This document shows positions 6,971 through 14,174 of a stretch of 23,002 nucleotides of DNA, one piece after another. Below the pieces are notes generated by a model. The model ran no database searches, had not been told where the DNA came from, and saw only the letters and a program-made list of their open reading frames with translations. Numbering within the stretch: position 1 is the stretch's first letter; every line of letters begins with the position of its first letter. Source of the DNA: a virus; the IMG/VR virus record IMGVR_UViG_3300031578_004418, positions 1-23,002 of that record; one strand, 5' to 3'. Made by a program: the position numbers and the translations under genes.

Positions 6971-8002
6971 TTAACGCTCGGTTACGACGTGAACGTAATC
7001 CACCAGCAGGGCCTCTTCGTTTCCGCCGCCCGCCTTGACGCCCAGCAGGATATGCATCTCGGCAAGTCCCGCTATTGTCAGGCTGACCGCCGTACCCGCC
7101 ACGCCGTCAACGTAAGGCGTAATCGTCGCGGTGACGCCGTCGTTGTAATCGTAGAGGAACCCCAGGGTCTGCCACGCTCCGTCGCTGAAAGCCCCGATAC
7201 TCGCCTCGGTGTCCTGCACTGCCGCGTTGGACGCCTCGAACTGCCATACAGCTTCGTCTAATACCTTGAAGAACACGGCCCCGTCGTAGCTTTGCATCGG
7301 CCCTGCTCCGGCGTCGCGGAGCGAATCGGCCGCCACGGTGTCGGAAAGGCCCACGATGATATTGGCGTCGTCCGTATTGGCCTCGGTAAGCTTTACGCGG
7401 GCCTCGAAGAACAACTTTTTCGTGGTTGAAAACAGCCAGTTTTCTGCCACACTCGATATGTAGCATTCGTCCTCAGCGTCGCCGTCGCAGCCTATTTGCA
7501 GAACGCCGTTTGCTGCGTCCAGAAGCTTATCGGCCTCGGTTGCCCCCGCGTCCTCCACTACCGTCCAGTCGATGGTAGTATCGTAGGTGAAGAAGTCATC
7601 GAAGAACTCGACGATACTTTTGTGCGAGCTGAAAAGGTCGTTGCCGCCCCGCGGTCCCCACATGATTGCGGCCGCCTTGCCGCCGTCTGCGGTAATCGCC
7701 TCTAATAGTATTCCGAGCTGCTTACCCACCGCGGCGTCGGAAACCTTGCCGTCGGTGGTGGCGTAGATTGCCGCCCCCGCCGATATCGCCTTGCTTCCCG
7801 TCACCTTGCGTATGCAGCCGTTAAGCGGCTGGCAGTTGACGGACGTTGTTATGGCCACGTTGTCCTGTGTAAGGCCGATAGGCTCCTCGCCGCCGTCGCT
7901 GTACATCGCCGTTGATGCCGACAGCAGGACCAGCCTGTCGGCTGCCAGGGCCTCGCCGCTTGTCAGGGTAAACGGGCCGTCGTTTTCATAAGCTAATGCC
8001 AT
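6971..8002 (-). CDS. Capsid decoration protein with lectin-like C-terminal domain
   Basis: A 343-residue protein with ribosome site AAAGGAG before its ATG at 8002. Residues ~1-118 resemble small capsid-decoration/cement proteins: a Gly/Ala-rich beta domain with AGAAIYATTDGKVSDAAVG and GILLEAITADGGKAAAIMWG, of gpD/DUF2190 style. From ~130 a second domain begins (EFFDDFFTYDTTIDWTVVED) that looks like a concanavalin/LamG-type beta sandwich: FFEARVKLTEANTDDANIIV, then the GFLYDYNDGVTATITPYVDG strands, ending LLVDYVHVVTE. It lies between scaffold and capsid, as lambda gpD does, but lambda gpD is only about 110 residues. The fusion would present a carbohydrate-binding-like fold on the head surface. 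Domain names are from pattern memory; ligand unknown. Confidence 0.65.
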   Translation of the reverse strand: MALAYENDGPFTLTSGEALAADRLVLLSASTAMYSDGGEEPIGLTQDNVAITTSVNCQPLNGCIRKVTGSKAISAGAAIYATTDGKVSDAAVGKQLGILLEAITADGGKAAAIMWGPRGGNDLFSSHKSIVEFFDDFFTYDTTIDWTVVEDAGATEADKLLDAANGVLQIGCDGDAEDECYISSVAENWLFSTTKKLFFEARVKLTEANTDDANIIVGLSDTVAADSLRDAGAGPMQSYDGAVFFKVLDEAVWQFEASNAAVQDTEASIGAFSDGAWQTLGFLYDYNDGVTATITPYVDGVAGTAVSLTIAGLAEMHILLGVKAGGGNEEALLVDYVHVVTER

Positions 8003-8049
8003 TTTAGTGCTCCTTTACTTTTTTGAATTTTTGTTTCCGTCCGGGCAAT

Positions 8050-8091
8050 AAAAAAAGCGGCTTCGAGTGTTCGGGCACCCGAATGCCGCTT
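8050..8091 (-). terminator. Terminator-like hairpin, copy 2, upstream of decoration gene
   Basis: Minus strand stem AAGCGGC/GCCGCTT (8055-8061 with 8085-8091) followed by seven T. The 41 bases 8051-8091 are identical to 6867-6907, and a short CGGGCAA motif next to it is also shared. It sits between the protease/scaffold gene and the decoration gene. Confidence 0.65.
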
Positions 8092-8107
8092 GATTATTCT
8101 TTAAGCC

Positions 8108-8133
8108 GTTTTCCCGCCGGCCGGCGGAAAAAC
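8108..8133. other. 26-base palindrome, copy 2, one mismatch
   Basis: Centred on GCCGGCCGGC, with outer arms GTTTT and AAAAC that pair and a single C/A mismatch at 8113/8128. Its position relative to the adjacent terminator-like hairpin is the same as for the 28-base palindrome at 6922-6949. The arm sequences differ from that copy while pairing is kept. Confidence 0.65.
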
Positions 8134-8175
8134 AGGCCCGTTATTAACTTTTTAATTGTTTACTTGCCGATCTTC

Positions 8176-8682
8176 TTACGCACCGATTGTCGGCTGCTTG
8201 TCCTTCCATGCAGCGTGGCTCTTGGGGAACTGCTTTGCCGCCGCCAGCATGGCCTTGCCCTTCGAGAGTCCGCCGCCTTCTTTCGTCTGAAGCTGCTCGA
8301 CGGCTGCCGTATAGGTCTCGGCCTTCCCGTCGTCGCCTGCAGCCGGTCCCGTCTCTTCGTCGGCGTCGGTGGGCGCGGCCGCCGTGGCGTCGCTGCCTCC
8401 CGCTGCTATGGCGGTCAGTTTCTCATTGGCGACGGCCAGGTCGCTCTTAACATTCGCCATCTCGGCGGTATGAATCTTAACAGCGGCGTCGAAGGCCGCT
8501 GCCTTCGCCTCGGTGAGGCTTTTGCCTTCGGCGATTGCCTTATTACGGCAGTCGGTAAATGCCTCGCCCGCCAGGGCAGAGCTTATCGACGCAATCCGCT
8601 GGCGCTCTGCGGCGGTGGCGGCCTCTTTGATCTCGTCGCCGTTGACAGCCGCGGCGCCATCCTGTGTCTGTTCTTTAGCCAT
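8176..8682 (-). CDS. Nested in-frame scaffold protein (Nu3-like)
   Basis: Inside the protease gene an ATG at 8682-8680 is preceded by AAGGAG at a spacing of six to seven bases, a much better ribosome site than expected by chance inside a coding region. It would give a 168-residue protein starting MAKEQTQDGAAAVNGDEIKE, equal to residues 316-483 of the protease. The product is helical and acidic, with likely coiled coil, then a Thr/Ala/Asp-rich linker and a short basic C-terminus, which suits a scaffold that binds capsid protein. This is the arrangement of lambda C and Nu3, where the scaffold is read from an internal start in the same frame. Sequence shows the start and site; use in vivo is inferred. 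Confidence 0.75.
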   Translation of the reverse strand: MAKEQTQDGAAAVNGDEIKEAATAAERQRIASISSALAGEAFTDCRNKAIAEGKSLTEAKAAAFDAAVKIHTAEMANVKSDLAVANEKLTAIAAGGSDATAAAPTDADEETGPAAGDDGKAETYTAAVEQLQTKEGGGLSKGKAMLAAAKQFPKSHAAWKDKQPTIGA

Positions 8683-9627
8683 GTCAGTCTCCTTATTAAA
8701 TCGATTATAATTTTTTCCGACCGACGCTCCGGTCGCTGCGGTCGTGTAACTGTCCCTTAATGCGGGAGGTCCCGCCGCAAAAGCCTGCCGCAGCGAATAC
8801 ACCCCGTCTATCAGCTTTTTCTCCGCGGCGTCTGCTCCGATATATGTCCTGCCGTCGGCCAGTTCCCGCAGGTTCTCTTCGGTAAGCCCCGCCTGTCCCC
8901 TGCCCCTCAGGACCGCCGCTATGAAGATATCATAAAAGGTGTCGATCCTTGTCTGTATGGCAGCAAGGTTGGCTTCGGTGATCTCGACGCCCGCCGAGCC
9001 CACTCCTTTATTGGGTCCTGAACGGACGATATGAAATTTAAGCCCCAATTGCTCCGCCCTTGCGGACGAGTCCACGTACAGCGTATAGACGCCTATGGAG
9101 CCGACGTCCGCCGTCTGGTTGGCGTAGAAGGCGTTCGCCTGGCTGCCGAGCCAGTAAGCCGCCGAAGCCGCTAAATCGTCGGCGTAGGCGGTTATGGGCT
9201 TCTCGAAGCTCGCCTCGTATATGTCCTCTGCGAAATCGGCCAGGCCGTCGTTGTTGCCTCCCGGCGATTCGATGTGCAGGAAGATGCCTTTGACCCGGTT
9301 GTCGGTCATCGCCTCGTCGAACTGCCCCCGCAGCGTCTCGATGGACGTACCCCGCGGCTTGCTGGAGCCGTTGACCAGGCGGCTGTACTTGGCGATTATA
9401 CCCGATACAGGGATAACGGCCATACCTCCGGGCGTTATCTCGAACGTCCTTTTATCGCTGCCCTTGATTGTCCTGGCGGCGGTCAGTTCCTTTATCTCAT
9501 CGTCGCTGATACGGTCGCCGCGGACGTGTCTCTCGACGATTTCCACCATTTGCTGCAGCGTCGCCGGCTGCATCGCCCAGTTCTGCCCGCTTATATATTC
9601 CAGAAGGATTGGTAGCGCCCTGCTCAT
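8176..9627 (-). CDS. S49 family prohead protease fused to scaffold (lambda C/Nu3-like)
   Basis: A 483-residue protein. The frame is open up to 9774, but the ATG at 9627 overlaps the portal TGA by four bases (ATGA), and the longer N-terminus is only basic antisense-like residues, so 9627 is chosen. Residues ~65-285 form an SppA/S49 serine peptidase: VIPVSGIIAKYSRL, then IFLHIESPGGNNDGLADFAE, then LAASAAYWLGSQA with the likely nucleophile Ser155, and GPNKGVGSAG with the likely general-base Lys207. In this family the enzyme clips head proteins during maturation. From ~316 a helical, Ala/Glu/Lys-rich scaffold region follows, with KGKAMLAAAKQFPKSHAAW near the C-terminus. A second start inside the frame makes the scaffold alone. 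Neighbours are portal upstream and decoration downstream, exactly as in lambda. Confidence 0.85.
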   Translation of the reverse strand: MSRALPILLEYISGQNWAMQPATLQQMVEIVERHVRGDRISDDEIKELTAARTIKGSDKRTFEITPGGMAVIPVSGIIAKYSRLVNGSSKPRGTSIETLRGQFDEAMTDNRVKGIFLHIESPGGNNDGLADFAEDIYEASFEKPITAYADDLAASAAYWLGSQANAFYANQTADVGSIGVYTLYVDSSARAEQLGLKFHIVRSGPNKGVGSAGVEITEANLAAIQTRIDTFYDIFIAAVLRGRGQAGLTEENLRELADGRTYIGADAAEKKLIDGVYSLRQAFAAGPPALRDSYTTAATGASVGKNYNRFNKETDMAKEQTQDGAAAVNGDEIKEAATAAERQRIASISSALAGEAFTDCRNKAIAEGKSLTEAKAAAFDAAVKIHTAEMANVKSDLAVANEKLTAIAAGGSDATAAAPTDADEETGPAAGDDGKAETYTAAVEQLQTKEGGGLSKGKAMLAAAKQFPKSHAAWKDKQPTIGA

Positions 9628-11081
9628 TGCTCTTCCTCGTCTTCCTTTTTGCCTGTCTCGTTTTTTGTTTTTTCCGGTTTCGGGTACTCTAACCCGATTG
9701 CTTCCAGTTTTTCCTTGTCGGTTCGGATCTCCTCGAACACCTCGTCGGGTTCGCCGCCTCTTTCGCGGATGCACTCGCTCGGCGTCTTTGTGAAGTTGCT
9801 TATATCCAGTTTATTGCCTTCGGCCTCTTTTTTCGGGTCGATATATTCCCACGCCGGCCACTGGCACCGGGCCTTAAACAGTTCCGGCCTCGCCGGCAGT
9901 GTCCCCGCCGCTATGGCGCGGGACATCTGCCACCGGTACCACGGCATGCAGATTTGTTTTTCCGAGAATTTCTGCCATCCGCGAAACATCCTGCGGGCCT
10001 CGCCCAAAGACGCCCTGGCCGATGAGTAATTGGTCTTTGAAAAATCCAGCATCATAAGTTCCAGGGGAAAGCCCACCGCCACGCCTATTATGCGGCAGCA
10101 TGTAACTATGTACGGCTCGAACTGCTCCCCCGGCCTGTTGGCCGCTATCATATCGACGTCCTCGCCGGGCTTGAGCTCGAATATCATCCCGGCCACCATT
10201 TTCTGCAGCTTGTCGTATGTATCGGCGGTATCGGGGTTGTCAATGCTGCCGGCGGGGGCGGCCTCGGTCGGCTGTTTTGTTATTTTTAATCCCATCATTG
10301 AGTTGAGTTCGGCGGCCAGCGATTCGTAGTCGAGGTAGTTATTGGTGCGGTCGTAGAAGGACAGGGCCGCGGCGAAAAACGGAATCCCCCTTGTCTGGCC
10401 GAACCGCTTGCGGTAGGCGGGCATCCACGCGTACTGCACGGGTATGCGCATCGAGTTCCCCGCCGCCGCCATCCCGTAATCGCCCTTTGTCGTTCTCTGC
10501 CTTACCCAGTAGGCGGTGTGGCGGTTGACCTCGTTCATCTCGACGCCTAGGACTATCCGTTTATTGTCTTTACTTACCCCCGACGGCGTCTCAATCTGGT
10601 CGGCCTCGAAGGCCAATACCGAGCCGTCCTTTCTTTTGGTAAGCAGGTCGTCCCCGTCGTTCCATATGGCGCGGATGGTAAGTTTTGCCATATCGGTAAA
10701 ATCGTTTATGCCGCAGGCGTCGCACCTTTCCCTCTCCATACGGGCGGTGATATGTTCTTTTGCCTTTTTATTGAGCTCGGTATCTCCGGTATTGGGTATG
10801 AAGTCGAAGTTCGCCCCGAATATATTGTCGACGGCCCTGTCCAAAATCCCCGAGAAAAGAGACGACTGCCTGTCGTGCATCCTGCACAGCTCGCGGAGCC
10901 GGCCGAGGTTGAGCTTTGTCATGTGCCTGTCGGCCGATGCCATAATGCCGGCCAAAAGGCCGTACGCCCGCCTTGTCCTGTCCGATGCGACCGCGTCGTA
11001 TCCGACGCCGGAGGCCGCTTTTGTCTCCGGCGGTTTCTGTGAGATGCGTTTAATCTCGATTTTTGTAAATGGTATCTTCAT
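9624..11081 (-). CDS. Portal protein (lambda gpB-like)
   Basis: A 485-residue protein, close to the ~500-530 of lambda-type portals. Visible features are an early DRTRRAYGLLAGIMASADRH, then the region LCRMHDRQSSLFSGILDRAV that leads into the portal core, a domain rich in Asp/aromatic residues with AIWNDGDDLLTKRKDGSVLA, then YDRTNNYLDYESLAAELNSM and the late motif FPLELMMLDFSKTNYSSARA, which is characteristic of this portal family. The C-terminus is long, charged and probably disordered (EKTKNETGKKEDEEEQ). The portal forms the dodecameric DNA entry ring at one capsid vertex and docks the terminase. The stop overlaps the protease start (ATGA), and gpW-like lies directly upstream, as in lambda W-B-C. 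Confidence 0.87.
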   Translation of the reverse strand: MKIPFTKIEIKRISQKPPETKAASGVGYDAVASDRTRRAYGLLAGIMASADRHMTKLNLGRLRELCRMHDRQSSLFSGILDRAVDNIFGANFDFIPNTGDTELNKKAKEHITARMERERCDACGINDFTDMAKLTIRAIWNDGDDLLTKRKDGSVLAFEADQIETPSGVSKDNKRIVLGVEMNEVNRHTAYWVRQRTTKGDYGMAAAGNSMRIPVQYAWMPAYRKRFGQTRGIPFFAAALSFYDRTNNYLDYESLAAELNSMMGLKITKQPTEAAPAGSIDNPDTADTYDKLQKMVAGMIFELKPGEDVDMIAANRPGEQFEPYIVTCCRIIGVAVGFPLELMMLDFSKTNYSSARASLGEARRMFRGWQKFSEKQICMPWYRWQMSRAIAAGTLPARPELFKARCQWPAWEYIDPKKEAEGNKLDISNFTKTPSECIRERGGEPDEVFEEIRTDKEKLEAIGLEYPKPEKTKNETGKKEDEEEQ

Positions 11082-11085
11082 TTTT

Positions 11086-11289
11086 TTAAGCGTCCGAGAC
11101 GTCCGCTAAGCGGATGGTGCCTCCCGTCGTCCTGCATTCGGCCTGCAGTTCTTTGCGCATCGTACGCAGTTTATCCAGGTCGAAGTACGTGTAGCTTACC
11201 CCCTCGACTTCGTACGACTGGACCTTATTGGTAATCAAGGCCCGTATCGCCTCGTTAACGGCGGTCAGTAATTCGCTTGCTGTAGCCAT
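11086..11289 (-). CDS. gpW-like head completion protein
   Basis: A 67-residue protein starting at the ATG at 11289, close to the 68 residues of lambda gpW. The open frame extends further to 11439, but the extra part is low-complexity AT-rich sequence and not protein-like, so the short start is used even though its ribosome site is weak. The pattern fits gpW: a first helix (ASELLTAVNEAIRALIT), a short beta pair (QSYEVEGVSYTYFDLD) and a second helix (KLRTMRKELQAECR). gpW acts after DNA packaging to stabilise the head and to make it ready for the tail connector. It lies between terminase and portal, as in lambda A-W-B, with a 190-base non-coding gap upstream. Confidence 0.75.
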   Translation of the reverse strand: MATASELLTAVNEAIRALITNKVQSYEVEGVSYTYFDLDKLRTMRKELQAECRTTGGTIRLADVSDA

Positions 11290-11479
11290 AATTAGAAAAT
11301 ACACTATATGTAGTGTGTCGCAAGATAGCAGACTCCATATCTGGAGAGTACTTGAAAAATTTTTATAAACCCCTGTAGATAAGGCATTTACAAAACGACT
11401 TTTTTGCGTTTTGTGGCGCAGAGAAATTTTGAGGAACAAATCGGGTTTCTTTTTTTTAAATTTTTACAAAAACGGCCTT
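11290..11479. other. AT-rich intergenic gap with small hairpins
   Basis: About 190 bases without a credible gene. Three short inverted repeats are visible: ACACTA/TAGTGT (11301-11316, loop 4), CTCCA/TGGAG (11333-11346, loop 4) and CAAAACG/CGTTTTG (11391-11413, loop 9). Minus-strand TTGCGA and TATTTT hexamers 16 bases apart occur near 11295-11322 and could be a weak promoter for gpW and the genes after it. This is by-eye pattern only. A long frame reads through from 11439 but its residues do not look like a protein. Confidence 0.35.
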
Positions 11480-11830
11480 TTATTTTGCCGCCGGCTCTTC
11501 CGCCGTCAGCAATTCTTTAATAGGGTAGGTATGCTTGTTTTTACCGAGGCATCTGACGTTTCTTACAACGAGCGTCCTGCCGTCGTCGAGGGTCCTGCTG
11601 TCCGTCCCCTTTACGATTACCCTTGCGCCGCATACCCGGCAGCTCGTAAGCCGGCCCGCGTATTTGTCGTTTACCCCCGTCTTTTTAACGAGCAGCCTGT
11701 CGATAAGTTCTTTCTTCGAGCCGCCGACTTTCAGCCCTTCGATTCTGCAAAGCTCTCTTAATTGGTTGGTTTTCATTGTGCCGATGTCCCCGGCCTTTAC
11801 GTCGTCTAACCTGGTTTGCATTTCTTCCAT
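11480..11830 (-). CDS. SAP-domain plus zinc-ribbon small protein
   Basis: A 116-residue protein. The frame is open into the terminase gene, but the ATG at 11830 has AAAGGA upstream and lies just after the terminase stop. Residues ~19-46 read like a SAP motif: KTNQLRELCRIEGLKVGGSK followed by KELIDRLL, a small helix-turn-helix that usually binds nucleic acid. Residues ~64-105 look like a single zinc-binding unit: CRVCGAR, a ~25-residue basic spacer, then CLGKNKHTYP, so the ligands would be C-C-C-H. In similar phages a small DNA-binding protein can lie next to the large terminase. A role in packaging, transcription or nucleoid handling is possible but unproven. I do not recognise a named family for the whole protein. 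Confidence 0.7.
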   Translation of the reverse strand: MEEMQTRLDDVKAGDIGTMKTNQLRELCRIEGLKVGGSKKELIDRLLVKKTGVNDKYAGRLTSCRVCGARVIVKGTDSRTLDDGRTLVVRNVRCLGKNKHTYPIKELLTAEEPAAK

Positions 11831-11856
11831 TTGTCGAGTCCTTTCATTATAAATTT

Positions 11857-13782
11857 TTACCTGTTGAACCGGTCCATTTGTCCTATTCTTCTCTGCGCCG
11901 CCGCAATCTTCTTTTCCGGGTCCCTCAGCATCGTCGCCCCGGCGATCTGCCCGGCGAAGTGCGCGTACACCGTGCAGTCCCACAGGTGGACCGGCGTACT
12001 GTGCCAGCTCTTTGTCTTCGGCCTCCATATCATTTTGCCCTTGTTTTTCCCCCTGGACTCCCTGACCTGCTCTTCGCCCGTCAATTGCGCCAGTACCTCT
12101 TTACTGGTTTTTGAGTGCAGGTGAAAGTACCCGGGACCGGTTTCTTTTTTCTCGAACATCATCCGCCACAGCGTGTCCTTGATTGCATTGACGTTAAGGT
12201 CGTATCGAATCATTACGCCGTCCGGCTCTTTGACCGCGTTATAAATCCGGGCCTTTACCGTATCGCTTCCCCGCACGGGGACAAGCGGCAGTCCGGGATA
12301 TTTGCGTATGAAATCTTTCACCACTTCCGGCCTGTACCCGCAGTCTATTGCGCCTTTTCGCAGCAGTAAAAACTGCTCGCTGTCTGCGGCCGTCGGCCAC
12401 TTCTGGGACAGGTAATCGGCGACTATATCGAGGTTGGCCAGGTCCTTCGTGTCCCCCGTCTCCAATCGTCTCTCGTCAATGAGCCACAGCTCGCTGAGCC
12501 ACCCCCAGCCGAGTATGGCTATCCACACATGGTCGATTTGAACGTCGCCGCCCGCCGACAGCATCTGCACTCCTTTAGGGACAACCTCCGGCTCGTATCC
12601 GGAAATATGCATGGCGAGCCTGGTTTCATCGGTCTCTTTTTCCCGCTCTTCCCACGGCTGGCCTATTCGCGAGTTTATGAAGTTCTGCAGGGGTTTGATA
12701 TTGCCCGTTCTTTTGGCCCTCTGCGCCGACGCCCATTCGGCGGCCAGCATATTCATCGTCACAAACCCGGGATACAGCATGAAGCTCGATATCTGGTAGC
12801 CCCTGCGGGGATTGCTGAAAATCTTACCGACAATCCTGCCGTCCGGCCCGACCGTGCATCCGGCGGGGGCCCAGCGCCCCGCCGCCGACCCCGCCCACCT
12901 TACCTCTTCCGTCCACCGCTTCTCGCATTTGGGGCATATATACCGCGCACAGTTGCCCTTGATATAATCCTTTGCGCTCAGAAGCTGCCCGGCCGAGTCC
13001 TTATCGAGTTCCACGTACTGCCAGTCGGGTATGTGCCTTTGATTGCAGTACGGGCATTTGACCCAGTATTCCCGCATATCTGTTTCCGTATATTCCCTGT
13101 CGTGCTCATCGCCCACGAGGATGGGTGTACATGGTGCGTACAGCTTCGATACCGTCCGCCAGGCGATTGTACGGTCCCTTGCAAGGTCCACTGAGCCCGC
13201 CTCTGCGCCGACGGCGTCCTTGTACTTGGCCACCTCGTCGAGCCATATCCGGGCGATGGGCGTATCGGCTAAAGCCGCCGCGCTTCCGGCCCATGCAAGG
13301 TACAGGAACATATTATCCAGCTCCGTCTCCTGCCCGATTCGCAGGCGGTTGATATCGCGGGCGGGCAGGTGTCTCAGCAGCGACGGTGTCGCCTCGAACA
13401 TCGGCTTTATGCGCGTTCTGAACCTCTTTTTAACGTCCGCCTCCGTCGGCATAATTGAGGAAAAGGGCATAGGCTCGTCGTCTATTGTCTGGCCCAGGAA
13501 GTTCAGCCCGATTTCCGTCTTGCTGGATTGTGCCGGGGCGCGTACCCACACCTCGCGGGTCGTAAGGTCCGACAGTGCGTCCATAATCTCGACGGCGAAG
13601 GGGACAATATCGTTGCTCCATTTACCGGAATAGAACGTCGTCTTTTTACTTAATACCCTTTCCTGCTCAGCCCACTGGCTGACGGTCCGCTTGTCCCGCG
13701 GCGTCAGCATCTCCCTTTCCTCATCCTGGAGCGCCAAAGGAACAGGCAGTTTGAAATCAGCTTTATCCGGTCTCTGTGTCAT
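11857..13782 (-). CDS. Terminase large subunit (GpA/TerL family)
   Basis: A 641-residue protein, the expected length for lambda gpA-type terminases. The ATPase domain has a Walker A-like segment APAQSSKTE at 82-90 (an atypical P-loop with AQSSKT), and a Walker B RIWLDE at ~178-183. Cys pairs CPYC (243-246) and CPKC (283-286) suggest a zinc ribbon between ATPase and nuclease, as is common in this family. The nuclease part starts near GGDVQIDHVW, with D413 as a likely metal ligand, and continues with GAIDCGYRPEVV and WDCTVYAHFA. The enzyme cuts concatemers and pumps DNA into the capsid with ATP. Its start overlaps the 46-residue upstream gene (ATGA), so it may be translationally coupled. The ribosome site is weak, in line with coupling. 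Confidence 0.9.
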   Translation of the reverse strand: MTQRPDKADFKLPVPLALQDEEREMLTPRDKRTVSQWAEQERVLSKKTTFYSGKWSNDIVPFAVEIMDALSDLTTREVWVRAPAQSSKTEIGLNFLGQTIDDEPMPFSSIMPTEADVKKRFRTRIKPMFEATPSLLRHLPARDINRLRIGQETELDNMFLYLAWAGSAAALADTPIARIWLDEVAKYKDAVGAEAGSVDLARDRTIAWRTVSKLYAPCTPILVGDEHDREYTETDMREYWVKCPYCNQRHIPDWQYVELDKDSAGQLLSAKDYIKGNCARYICPKCEKRWTEEVRWAGSAAGRWAPAGCTVGPDGRIVGKIFSNPRRGYQISSFMLYPGFVTMNMLAAEWASAQRAKRTGNIKPLQNFINSRIGQPWEEREKETDETRLAMHISGYEPEVVPKGVQMLSAGGDVQIDHVWIAILGWGWLSELWLIDERRLETGDTKDLANLDIVADYLSQKWPTAADSEQFLLLRKGAIDCGYRPEVVKDFIRKYPGLPLVPVRGSDTVKARIYNAVKEPDGVMIRYDLNVNAIKDTLWRMMFEKKETGPGYFHLHSKTSKEVLAQLTGEEQVRESRGKNKGKMIWRPKTKSWHSTPVHLWDCTVYAHFAGQIAGATMLRDPEKKIAAAQRRIGQMDRFNR

Positions 13783-13919
13783 TGTAACTTTTCACTGTAT
13801 TCTTTTAAATCTTCCAAATATTTTTGAGTCTGTTGTTTCGATTCTTTTGTTTCACCGAAGCAGTCCCAAACATCTCTATTGGGCGGCGCCGGTGGTGGTT
13901 TTGTAATATCAAAGCTCAT
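13779..13919 (-). CDS. 46-residue protein overlapping the large terminase
   Basis: A short gene starting at the ATG at 13919 with GAGG six bases upstream, ending in a TGA that shares the sequence ATGA with the terminase start. The product begins MSFDITKPPPAPPNRDVWDC and continues with a Lys/Glu-rich helix (QKYLEDLKEYSEKLQ at the C-terminus). The good ribosome site and the four-base overlap are strong signs of a real gene; no family is recognised. Its leader contains a copy of the dispersed ACACGAAG repeat, which appears to provide part of the ribosome site. A possible role is to couple terminase translation to an upstream gene. Confidence 0.6.
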   Translation of the reverse strand: MSFDITKPPPAPPNRDVWDCFGETKESKQQTQKYLEDLKEYSEKLQ

Positions 13920-13924
13920 TTTTT

Positions 13925-13952
13925 GCCTCGTGACCTTCGTGTTTCAAAATAC
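13925..13952. repeat. Dispersed repeat, short copy at a gene start
   Basis: Minus strand reads GTTTTGAAACACGAAGG-type sequence (here ATTTTGAAACACGAAGGTCACGAGG) directly before the 46-residue gene. The TTTTGAAACACGAA part is shared with repeat copies at 16289-16384 and 19540-19604. Confidence 0.5.
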
Positions 13953-13953
13953 T

Positions 13954-14163
13954 TTAGTTTTGGCTGTCGGGCTTCTTCGGTTTTCTCAGGATATTTATGG
14001 TCTTAATAAGTTCGGCCCGCTCGAAGAGCAGCCTCGCCTTATCGATAATCAGGTTGTGTATCTGCCGGTTATTGTCGCCGTTCATGGTGTTTGCGGCCGC
14101 CTTGATCCTCTTTTGGAGCTGCCCGCCCGTTAAAATATGGATATTAGTATACGGTATTCTCAT
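13954..14163 (-). CDS. Small helical protein, unknown
   Basis: A 69-residue protein starting at the ATG at 14163, with AAGG about eight bases upstream. It starts MRIPYTNIHILTGGQLQKRI and is mainly one or two helices, with a basic end (LRKPKKPDSQN). No Cys, no membrane segment. It lies in a row of small genes between the zinc-ribbon protein and the terminase, separated from the former by 11 bases, so it is probably in the same transcript. Function unknown; a DNA-binding or packaging accessory role would fit the position and charge but is not shown by any motif. Confidence 0.6.
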   Translation of the reverse strand: MRIPYTNIHILTGGQLQKRIKAAANTMNGDNNRQIHNLIIDKARLLFERAELIKTINILRKPKKPDSQN

Positions 14164-14174
14164 AATCGCACCTT

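Noticed and set aside
8023-8760. Long plus-strand open frame of 245 residues antisense to the protease gene
   Set aside because: The peptide is Arg/Cys/Gly-rich and has no domain pattern, and it crosses intergenic hairpins. GC-rich genes often leave open frames on the other strand. The same holds for plus-strand frames at 1588-2265, 6226-6831 and 12529-13194.
9628-9774. Longer N-terminus for the S49 protease
   Set aside because: The extra 49 residues are a basic run antisense-like in composition and overlap the portal gene; the ATG at 9627 with the ATGA overlap is a far better start.
11290-11439. N-terminal extension of the gpW-like protein
   Set aside because: The additional 50 residues come from AT-rich non-coding sequence with hairpins, and the shorter form has the expected gpW length.
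11831-12028. Extension of the SAP/zinc protein into the terminase gene
   Set aside because: The first 66 residues of the long frame overlap the terminase coding region in another frame and look like a shadow; a good ribosome site lies before the ATG at 11830.
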